DNA from: Myxocyprinus asiaticus | Taxonomy: Eukaryota > Chordata > Actinopteri > Cypriniformes > Catostomidae | Assembly: GCF_019703515.2 (NCBI RefSeq) | Contig: NC_059351.1 | Span: forward strand, 21,405,001-21,469,000 | Length of the DNA stretch: 64,000 nucleotides | Direction of reading: 5' to 3' | Shown here: piece after piece, positions 1-12,222 of the stretch | How positions within the stretch are numbered: the stretch's first letter is position 1 | How the letters are laid out: every line of letters begins with the position of its first letter | Made by a program: the position numbers and the translations under genes | Notes under the pieces: model-generated | What the model saw: only the letters and a program-made list of their open reading frames with translations | Databases searched by the model: none | Told to the model about the DNA's origin: nothing

Positions 1-872
1 TCCAGCAAGACGTCAGAATTGTCAAAATCTGGGAAAAGATTGTCTGGTATGTGCTGCTGAATGTTCAGCAGTTTGTTCCTGGTAAAACTGATTGGAAAAA
101 GATTACTAAATACAGGACAAACAAACAAAAACAACAAAAGAATTGGAGAACTCCACATCGTGGCTGCCATCCGAGGCACCACCTTGATCAAACAAGGTCA
201 AACAAGACTCAACAGTAGGGCTGAAATGATTAGTCGACATTATCGAAAACATCGACAATAAAAATTTGTCAACAAAAATTTTCGTTGCCAAATAATCATT
301 TGATCTCATTTAACCTAACACGAGATCACATTAAACTCCAATGATGACGCATGAGAGGAGCACTGCAGCTCTCGCCTGACTGAGGAGAAAACACAACTCA
401 CAGTTCAGATGCACTCCAAACAGCTTCAGGTGATGTAGATCGCAAAGTATGAGGAAATTATACAATAAGTGCATACAGAAGCACTCTCGTTGTGAAATAA
501 AGCAGAGCCGGAGATGCCGCTCTGCTTAAGCAACACTTGCATGTCAGAGCGTCTAAAAAGCAAATACCCCCGCATTATATGTATCCTTTATTAAAGTTCA
601 AAAAATAAGGAAGCAGGTCATATAAATAAGTACAACCTCCGAAACTGGCATTTCTATGTGCAGTCAGCGCCGCTTCTATGAGTTGCGTGAAGAAACCCGA
701 TCTAAGGTGGAGAGATTGGTACTGCATCTGGCTAAAGCACATAGCTGCGCTTGCTGCAGCTAGATTATAATGTGATGGCTCGTGACATATTGAATCGTAA
801 TATATTTGTCAAGGTGTGTATCTTATCGTAAAGAAAATCGGCAATACGCAGCTATATTAAGAAGAGAGTTTT

Positions 873-876
<4 letters not shown>

Positions 877-903
<27 letters not shown>

Positions 904-912
904 CTGTGTGTG
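877..912. repeat. (GT)n microsatellite
   Basis: An almost pure GT run, interrupted once by TC, inside the hAT element. Confidence 0.95.
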
Positions 913-1111
913 AGTTAAAAATGGATCATGGTGAACAAAATGGTGAGAGAGGGTAGTCTTCGCCCATTTTACACAGCAACATAATACATTTTTGATTTGT
1001 TTTTGTTTTGGCTTGTTTTCCAATATAAATATCTAAAACTCTTTTAGAACAAGTACATTTACTTTGGGAGAAAAATGTGTTATCTTAGAATGCTGAATAA
1101 AAAAATTATAA

Positions 1112-1379
1112 TATTTTTAAATATCTAAAAATCCTTAAAAAAAGATGCATTGACCTGAGAAGCAGCATATAAGATATTTAGACTTGCTTTCAGATAATAT
1201 ATCTTGAATATAAGTATATTTTGTCTTTACTGCACTCGCAGAAGTAAGAAAAAATACACTTATATACAAAATACACTTATATTCAAGATACATTTACTGA
1301 AAGCAATTCTTAACATCTTATATGTTGCTTCTAAAGTTAATGTATCATGTTTTAAGGATTTGTAGATATTTTTAAATGG
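1112..1379. repeat. Foldback MITE nested in the hAT element
   Basis: The arm at 1112-1224 is the imperfect reverse complement of 1266-1379. Both carry a conserved AAGCARCATATAAGAT core. The right side runs on to TTTTTTGCAGTG near 1430, a terminal motif of a common fish MITE. A related copy lies near 24.4-24.8 kb. Confidence 0.65.
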
Positions 1380-1697
1380 AAAATAAGACAAAACACTTGA
1401 TAACAAACAATATGATTTTTTGCAGTGAATTTTTACTGAATTAAACTTGATGAAAAGTATTTTTCCCTTTAATTCAGTGAATGTCATTTAGAGGTATTTT
1501 TAAAAGATTATTTGTCCTCTTTATTGTTAGTAAGCATGTTTAATACAACCTTTTAACTCAAAACACAAACTGAATAATCGGTTGAAATCTAATGATTAAT
1601 CATTGCAATAATTGCCCGAATAGTCGAATAATCGTTCTAATAATCGTTAGATTAGTTGATTATCAAAATAATCGTTAGTTGCAGCCCTACTCGACAG

Positions 1698-2346
1698 CAC
1701 TGATTTTTGACATAAAATCACATGATTTGATACTTACATTGGCCTTGAGGCAGGTAGCATTTGCTGCGGTACAGCTTTACAGACAGGGCATGCCACCAGA
1801 GCTTCTACTATCCCTCGGGACAACCAGAGGAGAGATACGTGTACTAACACACAAGGCATCGCTAATTGATGTAAACAAAGTAATGCTGAGTCAGCTGTTT
1901 TTAGTATAAGGGTCTCATGACGCTGTGCATGTAATGAGGTGTCTGAGTTTGTGTGTGTTTTGTTCTTGAATCTCATGGGCAGGTTTCTTGAATTAATGTC
2001 AACTTTTTCCTCAACCTCTATTTTTACATTTGCTAATGAGACATGAGACTGGAGAAATGTAATTGGAATATTCAAATCAATTAGGCCACGTTACTTCTAT
2101 CACATCAAAGCCCTATACAGATTTTAATTATTTTATAACACATGTGCTGCATGAACGCCACCCCTCCTTCCTTTTATATTTCCAAATCACATTTTCCTTA
2201 ATGATTGTAGCGCATAAAATGTTACAACCACTCGTATTATCTTTACAGCAGCTGTAATATTCTTCAACGTGTTGTGAAACAAAATTTGTCTGAGAACTAA
2301 TTTTGTAAAATATATTCAGAATTTAGTTTGAGGCACTTGGGAACAA
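1698..2346. other. Intergenic, no gene recognised
   Basis: About 650 bases, partly more GC-rich than the surroundings (1740-1890). Short open frames on both strands show no recognisable domain. Confidence 0.5.
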
Positions 2347-2350
2347 TTAA

Positions 2351-2760
2351 AGGGATAGTTCACTCAAAAATGAAAATTCTCTCATCCTTAACTCACCCTC
2401 ATGCCATCCCAGATGTGTATGACTTTCTTTCTTCTACTGAAAACAAACAAGGATTTTTAGAGTAAAAAAGGACTTAAATATTGTTCTGTTTCTCACCTAT
2501 TATATCGCTTTTGAAGACATGGATTTAAACACTGGTGTTTGTGGTGCATTTGGATTACTTTTATGTTCACTCTATGTGATTTTGGAGCTACAAAGGTCTG
2601 ATCACCATTCACTTGCATTGTATGGACCTACAGAGCTGAGATATTCTTCAAAAAATCATCATTTGTGCTCTGCTGAAGAAAGAAAGTCATACACATCTGG
2701 GGTGGCATAAGAGGGTGAGTAAATGATGAGATAATTTCCATTTTTGGATGAACTATCCCT
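2351..2760. mobile_element. TTAA-flanked MITE, family A, copy 1
   Basis: The ends AGGGATAGTTCA and TGAACTATCCCT are inverted and lie between TTAA at 2347-2350 and TTAA at 2761-2764. The subterminal parts (CTCACCCTCATGCCATCCCA on the left, its counterpart on the right) are also inverted. TTAA targeting is known for piggyBac and Kolobok; the family is not settled here. Other copies lie at 37.8 kb and, partially, at 25.9 kb. Confidence 0.8.
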
Positions 2761-2835
2761 TTAAACGAGATATCAATGAGCAGAACTTTTAACATTCTAA
2801 CCATTTTTAACAACTTGTAATAATTTGAACAACAG

Positions 2836-3197
2836 TGATAAGATATCTTACGACTTGGCTTGTACGAAAAGGTACTACTTTAATTTGCATATAGACTGAC
2901 CAATCAACAAGGAGAATTACAAATTGAAACAATACAGGCATCAGATTTTCGCTAACCTTCTATCCAGCACTTTATTTTAAGGAAGGAAACGTCAGTGAAC
3001 AAATGTGATTACTCATTTTGTATTTATTTATGCAATACAAATGACTGATATATGTCAATAACCTGTAATACTCTTGAACGCTTCCCTCATCTCGTTCCAA
3101 ACCCTGATGTTTTTTTTTTTTTCTGTCATACACAAAAATTATTTTCCTATTAAAATCATGGTTAAGTTTAGGTTAGGGGTTAGGTTAGGTTAAACTT
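2836..3197. repeat. Dispersed repeat X, copy 1
   Basis: It aligns by eye with 19425-19740 over most of its length. Shared blocks are a GTACGAAAAGGTA-like motif, CCAATCAACAA, CACTTTATTT and ACGTCAGTGAACAAA. It ends in TTAGGTTAGG-like runs. The family is not identified. Confidence 0.6.
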
Positions 3198-3231
<34 letters not shown>

Positions 3232-3232
3232 A
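3198..3232. repeat. (TA)n microsatellite
   Basis: A TA run with one phase change. Confidence 0.9.
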
Positions 3233-4376
3233 TACGGCTCTTTTGCAGCGCTTTGTTTGCCGTGATTCTCTGATTGGTAAATTGTTTCACTTCAGGATCA
3301 TGGGTAGTGTTATTAGAAATTCTGCTATTAAACACGATTTTTTTAAATTAAGTTGAAATAACGTGGACTGATGACTTCAACAGAAGCATATGCCACCGAT
3401 TAACATCCTCAGAGCTCACGGTAGGTCTGTTTTTAAAGGTTTATAAGTTATCATTCATTATTAATTTGCATATGGAGAAAATGTATGTGATTATTATTTT
3501 TACAACCAAACTTTTGCGCTCTATTGGCATGTAAAAACAACATGAATAGGTTGTGACTGGCTGCCATTCTTTCCTATGTTGGTGGTTCTTGGCCAAAATA
3601 AGCTGCAAACTGGAGCAGACTTTTTGGCAATAGACAAAGTCTGGCTAAAGTCGAGAAAACTTTAAAACTATCCAAACGCTGCTCCTGCTAACAACTTGGA
3701 CTCATTTCTTCCTGTAGTATAAATGTGGTATTGAGGGTCATTTACTTATTCTCTTCCATTCCCAACGGGCTGACCTCACTTACACATGCATTGGATATCA
3801 ATGCGGTTAGATTCTCAAATCTAAAGGGAAGGACTTTGGATAATTGGTCTGGGAATAACAGGGAAACAGCCTCCACATCTTCTCCTTGACTGTGACAGTG
3901 CTGTCAATGAGTGCTGGTAGGATTCACTGCCTGTTTGACAGCAAACATGAAATGTTTTATTGTAAGAGCTGGTTTCATTGGCAAATATTACAAGGCTTGG
4001 ACTACAGTGAACTACATTAAACAGTCTGTCGAAAGGCTTATGCTTATTCCAACAAGTGTCCGGCTTACATGCGAATCCCTTCAATACTGTTTAGAAAGCA
4101 TCTCATGATGCACCTCTTGGAGATGCTTGAGCTCTGATGTACCATCATAAGTGTGCATGTGCATGCTTATACAAACTAGTGTTAAAGTCTTTGCAAGCTT
4201 TGCTGACACATCCGTAGAGTTACCGATGACCTTGCACAGAGCATAGTGATACATTACCTCTATTTGTGCTAAGATATCTCAAGAAGACTTTGGCTAACTT
4301 CAAGTGATCCTTCCATCTCGACAGTTGTGCTTCCTGCAGTATTGGTTCTGGATGACTGCCTAGATAACATATATTA
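3233..4376. other. Non-coding, no feature recognised
   Basis: Unique-looking AT-rich sequence. The short frames near 3820-4108 overlap on both strands and show no domain. Confidence 0.5.
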
Positions 4377-4400
4377 GCAGAGAGAACTGCTCGGAGGGAT

Positions 4401-6243
4401 TTGCTTGAGGAAGTTTATCATCAAACACCATTTGTTCAGATTCAGCACTGTACAGATAAACTAAAAGCTGCCAGGCCAGCATATTTTAGCAAACTCATAG
4501 AAAATAACCACAACAATCCTAGGTGTTTATTCAGTACTGTGGCTAAATTGGTTAGGAATAAAGCATCGACTGAACCGGATATTCCGTCACAGCACAATAG
4601 TAATGATTTCATGAATTTCTTTACTGATAAAATTGAAATAATCAGAAATAAAATTGGAACTATGCAATCAACTGTCACAGCACCTCAGGAAACAGTGTCT
4701 CATAATTTTGCTCACGAGCAACTTCAATCCTTCGCTGTCATATGTCATGAAGAGCTAACAAAACTTATCAAAAAATCAAAAGCCACAACATGTATGTTAG
4801 ATCCAATACCAACTAAGCTCTTAAAAGAAGTATTCCCAGTAATCTCAGAACCTCTTCTTAATATTATTAACTCCTCGCTATCCTTAGGACATGTCCCAAG
4901 AAACTTTAAAATGGCAGTTATCAAACTGCTTATTAAGAAGCCACAGCTTGATCCTAGAAAATTGGCTAGTTACAGACCAATTTCAAATCTACCATTTATG
5001 TGGATACTAGAAAAGGTAGTGTCCTCCCAACTATGTTAACTTCTACAGAGAAATGGAATATATGAACAATTTCAGTCAGGATTTAGGCCCCATCACTGTC
5101 CAGAGACTGCATTATCAGAGTTACAAATGACTTGCTCTTATCATCTGATCACAGCTGCATTTCACTTCTAGTGCTTTTAGATCTTAGTGCTGCCTTCGAC
5201 ACGATAGATCACGACATTCTCTTGAATAGGCTGGAGAATTATGTTGGCATTAGTGGACTTGCATTAGCATGGTTTAGGTCCTATATATCAGACCGCTACC
5301 ACTTTGTATGTGTAAACGAGGAATTGTCAAATCAAACAAAATTTAAGTATGGAGTACCACAGGGATCAGTTTTAGGACCTCTGCTTTTCTCCTTATGCTT
5401 CCCATGGGAGATATTATCAGGAATCATGGAATAAGTTTCCACTGTTATGCCAACGATACCCAACTTTATATTTCTTCTAAACCCAACGGAAATTAACAAT
5501 TCTCCAAATTAGCAGAGTGTATCAATGAAATCAAAGACTGGATGGCCAGAAATGTCCTTTTACTTAATTCCGAAAAAACAGAGGTACTAATGATTGGACC
5601 ACAAACCTCTAAAAATAAGCCGCTAAAATATAATTTGACTCTCAATGGATGTACTGTTACGTGGACTTCTTCTACAAAGAACTTAGGTGTTATATTTGAT
5701 ACCAATCTGCCCACCTGAGAAATATTGCTAAATTACAACACATGCTCTCTGTTGCTGATGCCGAAAAATTATTCATGCGTTCATGACCTCAAGACTAGAT
5801 TACTGTAATGTATTACTGGGAGGATGTCCAGCAAGTTCAATAAATAAACTTCAATTGGTTCAAAATGCAGCTGACAGAGTGCTGACTAGAACCAAGAAAT
5901 ATGATCATATTAGCCCAATTTTATTGTCATTACATTGGCTACCTGTTAAATTTCATATTAATTAAAAAATTCTGTTAACTACATGCAAAGCTTTGAATGG
6001 TCTAGCTCCACAGTACTTAAGTGACCTTCTAACACGCCATATTCCATCACGTTCATTACAATCACAAAATTCTGGCTTGTTAATAATTCCAAGAATATCA
6101 TAATCCACAAAAGGAGGTAGATCCTTTTCATTTTTGGCCCCTAAACTATGGAATAGTCTCCCTAACAGTGTTCGGGATGCAGACACACTCACTCAGTTTA
6201 ATTCTACACTAAAGACTCATCTACTTAGCCAGGCATACACCTA
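4401..6243 (+). pseudogene. Decayed L2 reverse transcriptase
   Basis: The enzyme would copy the LINE RNA at a nicked genomic site. The first segment (4401-5039) ends with the RT entry block SYRPISNLP. After a stop at 5037-5039 and a frameshift near 5117 comes LLVLLDLSAAFDTIDHDIL and then [15 protein letters not shown] second frameshift falls near 5397. The catalytic box then reads CYANDTQLY where active RTs have YADD, so the first aspartate is lost. The frame resumes after a stop, and a segment is missing near 5715. The C-terminal part from 5783 shows SRLDYCN and LQLVQNAA, typical of the L2/CR1 group. At least five disabling lesions make it non-functional. Confidence 0.85.
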
Positions 6244-6714
6244 ATTTATCCATCAACTCACAATTAGGCTGCTTTAGTTAGGTCTGTCAGAACCAGAAAC
6301 ATCCATCATGTTCTATAACTCTGCATAAAATGTATTGGCATCTATGCTAATATTATTCTTTTTGTTTCCATGTTGATTCATATCCCGAGGTTACCAGAGC
6401 CTGCCAGATCCAGCTCCATTCCTACTTGGTGTCGGACTTCACTGCTACGTGTCGCTGAGATGACGACAAACTACAGCCGGTGCTAGCCAGACATCACTTC
6501 CATTTTTTGATTTCAGAGGATGAACTGATGCCAACTCCAACTGTAAGACATCGGATACTTCATATGCCACTGCATGGACCTTGGACTTAGGATGGACCCC
6601 ACCGAACCTCACCGAAATGCCCTGCAGGTTGAACTGCAATGCACCTCATCATTTATCTCTGCCTGCATAACCTTTGTCTATTGATGGACTACACTCTTGA
6701 AATGGAAAACATAG

Positions 6715-6974
6715 GCGGGGGCAGTGGTAGCTCAGCGGTTAAGGCTGTGGGTTACTGATCACAAGGTCTGGTGTTCAAGTCCCAGCACCACCAAGATGCC
6801 ACTGTTGGGCCCTTGAGCAAGGCCCTTGACCCTATCTGCTCCAGGGGCGCTGTATCATGGCTGACCCTGCACTCTGACACCAGCCTAGCTGGGATATGTG
6901 AAAAGAAGAATTTCACTCTATATGTATAATGTGTGATAAATAAAGAAAATTATAATTAATTAATTATTATAATT
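6715..6974 (+). mobile_element. tRNA-derived SINE in the LINE 3' UTR
   Basis: The head carries a pol III A box (GTGGTAGCTCAGCGGTTAAG) and B box (GTTCAAGTCCC). A body with CCCTTGAGCAAGGCCCTTGA and an AT-rich tail follow, resembling the V-SINE group. ACATAG occurs at 6709-6714 and again at 6975-6980, a short probable target duplication. The LINE 3' UTR continues on the far side. Confidence 0.8.
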
Positions 6975-7108
6975 ACATAGACTATCATTTAATTGCCAAC
7001 AAAAGCCTTCATCAGCCAACTAACAAAGGACAATGCATCTATGTGAACTTCTGCAGTTAATCCAGGATGGACTTCAAAGACATTAGTCATTAATATTAAA
7101 GTTCATAA

Positions 7109-7114
7109 TATATA

Positions 7115-7168
<54 letters not shown>
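7109..7168. repeat. (TA)n microsatellite
   Basis: A long TA run between the LINE tail and the Tc1 element. Confidence 0.95.
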
Positions 7169-7169
<1 letters not shown>

Positions 7170-8801
7170 CAGTTGTGCTCAAAAGTTTGCATACCCTGGC
7201 AGAAATTGTGAAATTTTGGCATTGATTTTGAAAATATGATTGATCATGCAAAAATACTGTCTTTTATTTAAGGATAGTGATCATATGAAGCCATTTATTA
7301 TCACATAGTTGTTTGGCTCCTTTTAAAATCATAATGATAACAGAAATCACCCAAATGGCCCTGATCAAAAGTTTACATACCCTTGAATGTTTGGCCTTGT
7401 TACAGACACACAAGGTGACAGACACAGGTTTAAATGGCAATTAAAGGTTAACTTCCCACACCTGTGGCTTTTAAAATTGCAGTTAGTGTCTGTGTATAAA
7501 TAGTCAATGAGTTTGTTATCTCTCACATGGATGCACTGAGCAGGCTAGATACTGAGCCATGGGGAGCAGAAAAGAACTGTCAAAAGACCTGCGTAACAAG
7601 GTAATGAAACTTTATAAAGATGGAAAAGGATATAAAAAGATATCCAAAGCCTTGAAAATGTCAGTCAGTACTGTTCAATCACTTATTAAGAAGTGGAAAA
7701 TTCGGGGATCTCTTGATACCAAGCCAAGATCAGGTAGACCAAGAAAGATTTCAGCCACAACTGCCAGAAGAATTGTTCGGGATACAAAGAAAAACCCACA
7801 GGTAACCTCAGGAGAAATACAGGCTGCTCTGGAAAAAGACGGTATGGTTGTTTCAAGGAGCACAATACAACGATTCTTGAACAAAAATGAGCTGCATGGT
7901 CGAGTTGCCAGAAAGAAGCCTTTACTGCGCCAATGCCACAAAAAAGCCTGGTTACAATATGCCCAACAACACCTTGACATGCCTCACAGCTTCTGGCACA
8001 CTGTAATTTGGATTGACAAGACCAAAATAGAGTTTTATGGTCATAACCACAAGCGCTATGTTTGGAGAGAGGTCAACAAGGCCTATAGTGAAAAGAATAC
8101 CATCCTCACTGTGAAGCATGGTGGTGGCTCACTGATGTTTTGGGGGTGTGTGAGCTCTAAAGGCACGGGGAATTCTGTGAAAATTGATGGCAAGATGAAT
8201 GCAGCATGTTATCAGAAAATACTGGCAGACAATTTGCATTCTTCTGCACGAAAGCTGTGCATGGGATGCTCTTGGACTTTCCAGCATGACAATGACCCTA
8301 AGCACAAGGCCAAGTGGACCCTTCAGTGGTAACAGCAGAAAAAGCTGAAGGTTCTGGAGTGGCCATTACAGTCTCCTGGCCTTAATATATTCGAGCCACT
8401 CTGGGGAGATCTCAAACGTGCGGTTCATGCAAGACTACCAAAGACTTTGCATGACCTGGAGGCATTTTGCCAAGACGAATGGGCAGCTATACCACCTGCA
8501 AGAATTTGGGGCCTCATAGACAACTATTACAAAAGACTGCACGCTGTCATTGATGCTAAAGGGGGCAATACACAGTATTAAGAACTAACGGTATGCAGAC
8601 TTTTGAACAGGGGTCATTAAATTTTTTTCTTTGTTGCCATGTTTTGTTTTATGATTGTGCCATTCTGTTATAACCTACAGTTGAATATGAATCCCATAAG
8701 AAATAAAAGAAATGTGTTTTGCCTGCTCACTCATGTTTTCTTTAAAAATGGTGCATATATTACCAGTTCTCCAAGGGTATGCAAACTTTTGAGCACAACT
8801 A
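7170..8801 (+). mobile_element. Tc1 element with IR/DR-type ends
   Basis: The outer end CAGTTGTGCTCAAAAGTTTG is inverted at 8771-8801. A second, inner repeat (ATCAAAAGTTTACATACCC near 7357, counterpart GGTATGCAGACTTTTGAACA near 8591) gives two repeats per end, the IR/DR layout of Sleeping Beauty-like elements. TA precedes the left end at 7168-7169; the right edge has drifted by a base or two. It is 1.63 kb long, the usual Tc1 size. Confidence 0.9.
7559..8581 (+). pseudogene. Tc1 transposase with one nonsense codon
   Basis: A cut-and-paste DDE transposase. The frame runs 340 codons from ATG to the terminal TAA and is broken only by TAA at 8330-8332. The N-terminal half holds two helix-turn-helix regions joined by a GRPRK motif near residue 60, for binding the terminal repeats. 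Catalytic residues are D153 (VIWIDKTK), D244 (FQHDNDPKH) and E279 (IFEPLW). The last two are separated by 34 residues, so it is DD34E. The usual SPDLNP box reads SPGLNI. The internal stop falls between D244 and E279, so the truncated product would lack the third catalytic residue. The stop probably replaced a leucine TTA by one change. Confidence 0.92.
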
Positions 8802-9002
8802 TGTACAAGTATATAATTTTAGCTGTGAGTTTTTAACTGAACTCTTTTTAACGTAATCTCAGTGAGTATAAAGTGCAGCATTAAAAAAGGCTGTTTGACA
8901 ATTATATTTTTGCTGGTTTCATGCACGCTCAACGTCTGCCCACACCATCTTCGCCGATGGAATTTCATCATGAGAATGTATGTGTGGCCGTGCCTTTAAC
9001 AT

Positions 9003-9480
9003 GAACTTACAATGGACAATACTTTTACAGCATTTATTAATCTAAGTTAATGTTAATTTCAATATATACAATATATATATATACATATTTTTTATTAAAA
9101 GTTATATTTGTTAACATTAGTTATTGCACCATGAACTTACATGAACTAACAATGAACAGTTTTATTTTTGTTAACTAACAATATCAAAGATTAATAAATG
9201 CTGTAAAAAAGATATTGTTTATTGTTTGTTCTTGATACCTAATGCATTAACTAATGTTAACGAATGGAACTTTATTGTAAAGTGTTACCATTATTTATGT
9301 TACCATTATTTACCATTATTTTGTGCTAGCTCAAGTTAGTTCATAACGCATTAACTGTTAACATGATGTAGTAGTATATGTTGAAATTAACATTAACCAA
9401 GATTATGCTAGACTATGTTGTGTTATTACATTAGATGAATAAGTACTGTAAGTATTGTCCATTATTAGTTCTTGTTAAAA
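9003..9480. repeat. Foldback AT-rich MITE
   Basis: Left arm (CAATGGACAATACTTTTACA, then GTTAATGTTAATTTCAATA) and right arm (TGTTGAAATTAACATTAACC, then AAGTATTGTCCATTA) are reverse complements. The middle contains further TTAACATTAGTTA motifs common in fish repeats. No clear duplication at the ends. Confidence 0.65.
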
Positions 9481-9530
9481 TTTTACCATGAATTGAATAG
9501 CAATTCTACATATTATATCAAAACTATGAC

Positions 9531-9868
9531 CAGTGTTGGGTAATATACTCAAAAAACTACTCCACTACAAATCACTAATTATTTATCTAAAACTGCATTC
9601 AGAACACTTTATTCATTACTTAATTGGAAAAGTAATCAGATTACTAATTATTTTACCTTTACCAAAGTTACTTTCTAAAACACTTTTTACAGAAATGTTT
9701 TTACATGCTAAACAAATTCAAAATAACATCACAGAAACACAAACAGAGGTACATTTAACTGTAATCTGATTACAATAATATAAAATGTAATTCGTGACAC
9801 TACTTTTAACTTAAAAAGTAATTAAATTACACTTTTTATACTTTGTAATCAGATTACACCCAACACTA
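9531..9868. mobile_element. hAT-like MITE with CAGTGTTGGG ends
   Basis: The ends CAGTGTTGGG and CCCAACACTA are inverted. Flanks ACTATGAC (9523-9530) and ATTATGAC (9869-9876) match 7 of 8, a hAT-length duplication. The body is rich in TAATCAGATTAC-like inverted motifs and has no ORF. Size 338 bp. Confidence 0.8.
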
Positions 9869-9876
9869 ATTATGAC

Positions 9877-11204
9877 AGTGTTGATAATGATTTTAATTGT
9901 TGGATTGACTGGAAAAGTCAAGATCTCTGAGGTGGGACAGGCCAAAACCCCCATTTTAACCAACACTTGATATGCTTAAAACTACTTACTTTTCATGGGT
10001 TCATTTTATGCTTGTTAATTTAAACTTTAATTTAAAAAGTAAAGGGTAACCTATATGTGGAAAATGTCAGAATATGCATTTCTAAATATAACAATGCATC
10101 TATGCACAGAAAAACAGACGTGAATAAGTATAGTCTCAGCAGATTATTGAAAATCTTTCTTTTCAAATCGGGTCCACATTAGTTTTACTAGACATTCGAG
10201 GCAGACTTTCTCTGTCCTCACCGCCGAACCTCATGGTTCATTTAACACTGTAAGTCTTATTTTGCCTGTAGCTATTATATCCAGTGATGTCTATATACTC
10301 AGAACTAAATGACAGACTGCCAGTTAGGACTTCATAATTTATGCTCCATTGTTCAAATTCTTCATTCTAACAATGATGCTGTGGTTGATTATCAATTGAT
10401 ACTCATCTTTAGTCTGTGGTGCACAAATGTTAGTCTGATGCTAACATCATAATATCATCGCTCAGAGATAAAGAGCCTCTTGAACAAGCAAGTCACACAT
10501 TTCACATCCAACGCAGATTAAATTAACATTTTAACACTGATTGAGGGCAGAGAACAAAGCGTATAAAAATGTTATCATTCTTTTTCTAGTCATTGTAAGC
10601 TGGTGAAGTGGGAGAAGGAAAATTTGCTACATTAAGATTCCCAAATATGCCTCAGGGACATTGAAGGCCCCTTTAGTGATATTTAACATTAAAAAAGTTT
10701 TACCCCGAATGAAATGAGTAGTAAAAGTCGGGTTCAGTGTAAAAGTTGACATTAAATCAAAATAGTCCCTTTTGACTTTCATAATACACATTTCTGCCTT
10801 TATTGTGCTCAATTTATCAGTGCACATTATTCTTATGAAGACAAAACAAAACAAAACACACATCAGTTATGTAGAGACCACTTTTAATGATCCAAATTAA
10901 ATCAATTCCCACCCTACATTTCTTGTTGAATACCATTTTTCACTTCCAACATCATGTCGTATCAGCTGGTGAAACATGAACAAAAATGATATTTTTTTTT
11001 TAATTTTTAACCAAGATTTTCTTAACAACAGAGAAGCGCCATTTTCAAACAGTTCTTTCACACTTTCAGAAAACAGAATTTATGGTTTTTTAAATAAATA
11101 TTTATTTGAAGTCAGAGTATGATCTCTAATATTTTGGGTGGGCCTGGGTCTAATTTAGGTGGGCCCAGGCCCATCCCTGCCCACCCATGGCTACATCACT
11201 GATT
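9877..11204. other. Non-coding, no feature recognised
   Basis: AT-rich unique-looking DNA. A GGGCCTGGGT / GGGCCCAGGCCC patch at 11140-11180 may be the end of an unidentified repeat. No coding signal. Confidence 0.5.
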
Positions 11205-11217
11205 TAAGGTAACACTG

Positions 11218-11527
11218 GGGAGTGTGGCCGGGCTGTGTGGATGGATGCCTGGCGCTGAATTACCCCAGTCAGCAGGGAGAGGGATAAAGAGGAGCCAGTT
11301 CGAGAGAGAGAGAGTTGCACACAGCTCGCAAACGTGTGCATTCTGCGTTGGGCCGTGAAGATCAACAGTGTGAGCGTCACACGGAGCTGTGTGTGTGTCT
11401 ACTGGTGCGTGTGTGCTAAATAGTACTTTGTATGAACTGTTGAGTGAACTGTTTGTAATTAAAGTCTATGTGCATTGTGCACCCGGCGCCCACTTCCTCC
11501 TTCGTAGGGAAGGCAGTGAGTTCTGCC
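11218..11527 (+). mobile_element. Probable solo LTR
   Basis: It starts TGTGGCCGGG and ends TGCCACA. The interior has the same arrangement as the LTRs at 15.6, 43.4 and 51.5 kb: CAGTCAGCAGGGAGAGGGAT, AAAGAGGAGCCAGTTCGAGA, then a TTAATTAAAGTCT-like polyadenylation region. Its 3' part differs, so it is a relative. No clear target duplication; borders are tentative. Confidence 0.55.
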
Positions 11528-11547
11528 ACACACATTATAACAACTAC

Positions 11548-12212
11548 ATGGTATAAAGTATTCATTAGTTTTTATTAAATTCATTAGTTTTAAATTATTG
11601 ATCCTACATTGTTAATGCATTTATAGGGTATATACTAATATTTTTTTCATTAATATTAACTGTATTAACTTTAAGAAGTTCATATATAAACAGTTTGATG
11701 TTTTTTTCATACATTTCAAACAAGTTGTAAAGAAGTGTTTATAAGAACATTAAGCAGGAACAAATCTATAACTAATATATATTTTTTTAATACATTTACA
11801 TATGTATCAAATTAATTAATACTTAATCTGTTTACAACTGTCTTAGGAACACTAACTATTAAAACAATTAAAGTCTGATAAATGTCATAATAAAGCACTG
11901 ACTAATTACTAGCTACTGTAAGTATTTTGCGTTATCTAATCTAATGTGAAAACTATGTATATGCCTTATTAACCATTTATTAATGATCCATTACTCTAAC
12001 AAGTTGGCCATGAGTTAAGCTAACAAGTTATTTACTAAGGATGAAAAAACCTTATCAAACTGCTTATATATGAGCTGATTAAACAATAAAAACTGTTTGC
12101 TTCAGTGAATATAAATAAGAAAAATACTATATGTATGTCTCCTATTAATGCATTAATAATGTAGGAACAATAATAAATAAATGACCAATTAACTATAAAC
12201 TAATGCTTTATT
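11548..12212. repeat. Foldback AT-rich MITE
   Basis: The left part (TTGATCCTACATTGTTAATG) is the imperfect reverse complement of the right part (CATTAATAATGTAGGAACAA). Outer CATTAGTTT and AAACTAATG motifs are also inverted. No ORF. Confidence 0.6.
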
Positions 12213-12222
12213 AATACATTAA

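Larger units (their letters stand above)
216..1689. mobile_element. Non-autonomous hAT-type DNA transposon
   Basis: The ends are inverted: the left starts TAGGGCTG and the right finishes CAGCCCTA. An 8-bp duplication flanks it, CTCAACAG at 208-215 and CTCGACAG at 1690-1697 (7 of 8 match), which is the hAT target length. The right subterminal part carries repeated ATAATCG motifs typical of fish hAT ends. No transposase frame is present, so it would need a transposase in trans. A GT microsatellite and a foldback MITE lie inside it. Confidence 0.8.
4377..7108 (+). mobile_element. 5'-truncated L2-type LINE
   Basis: This is the 3' part of a non-LTR retrotransposon with the reverse transcriptase and most of the 3' UTR. 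The endonuclease half is missing, as expected from incomplete target-primed reverse transcription. The 3' UTR is split by a SINE at 6715-6974 and resumes to about 7108. The left border is estimated from where similarity to the pol protein begins. Confidence 0.8.

Noticed and set aside
1734..2075. 113-codon minus-strand frame
   Set aside because: Overlapping frame on the other strand and no recognisable content.
3160..3197. Telomere-like TTAGGGGTTAGG run
   Set aside because: Short, degenerate and at the edge of a dispersed repeat found twice.
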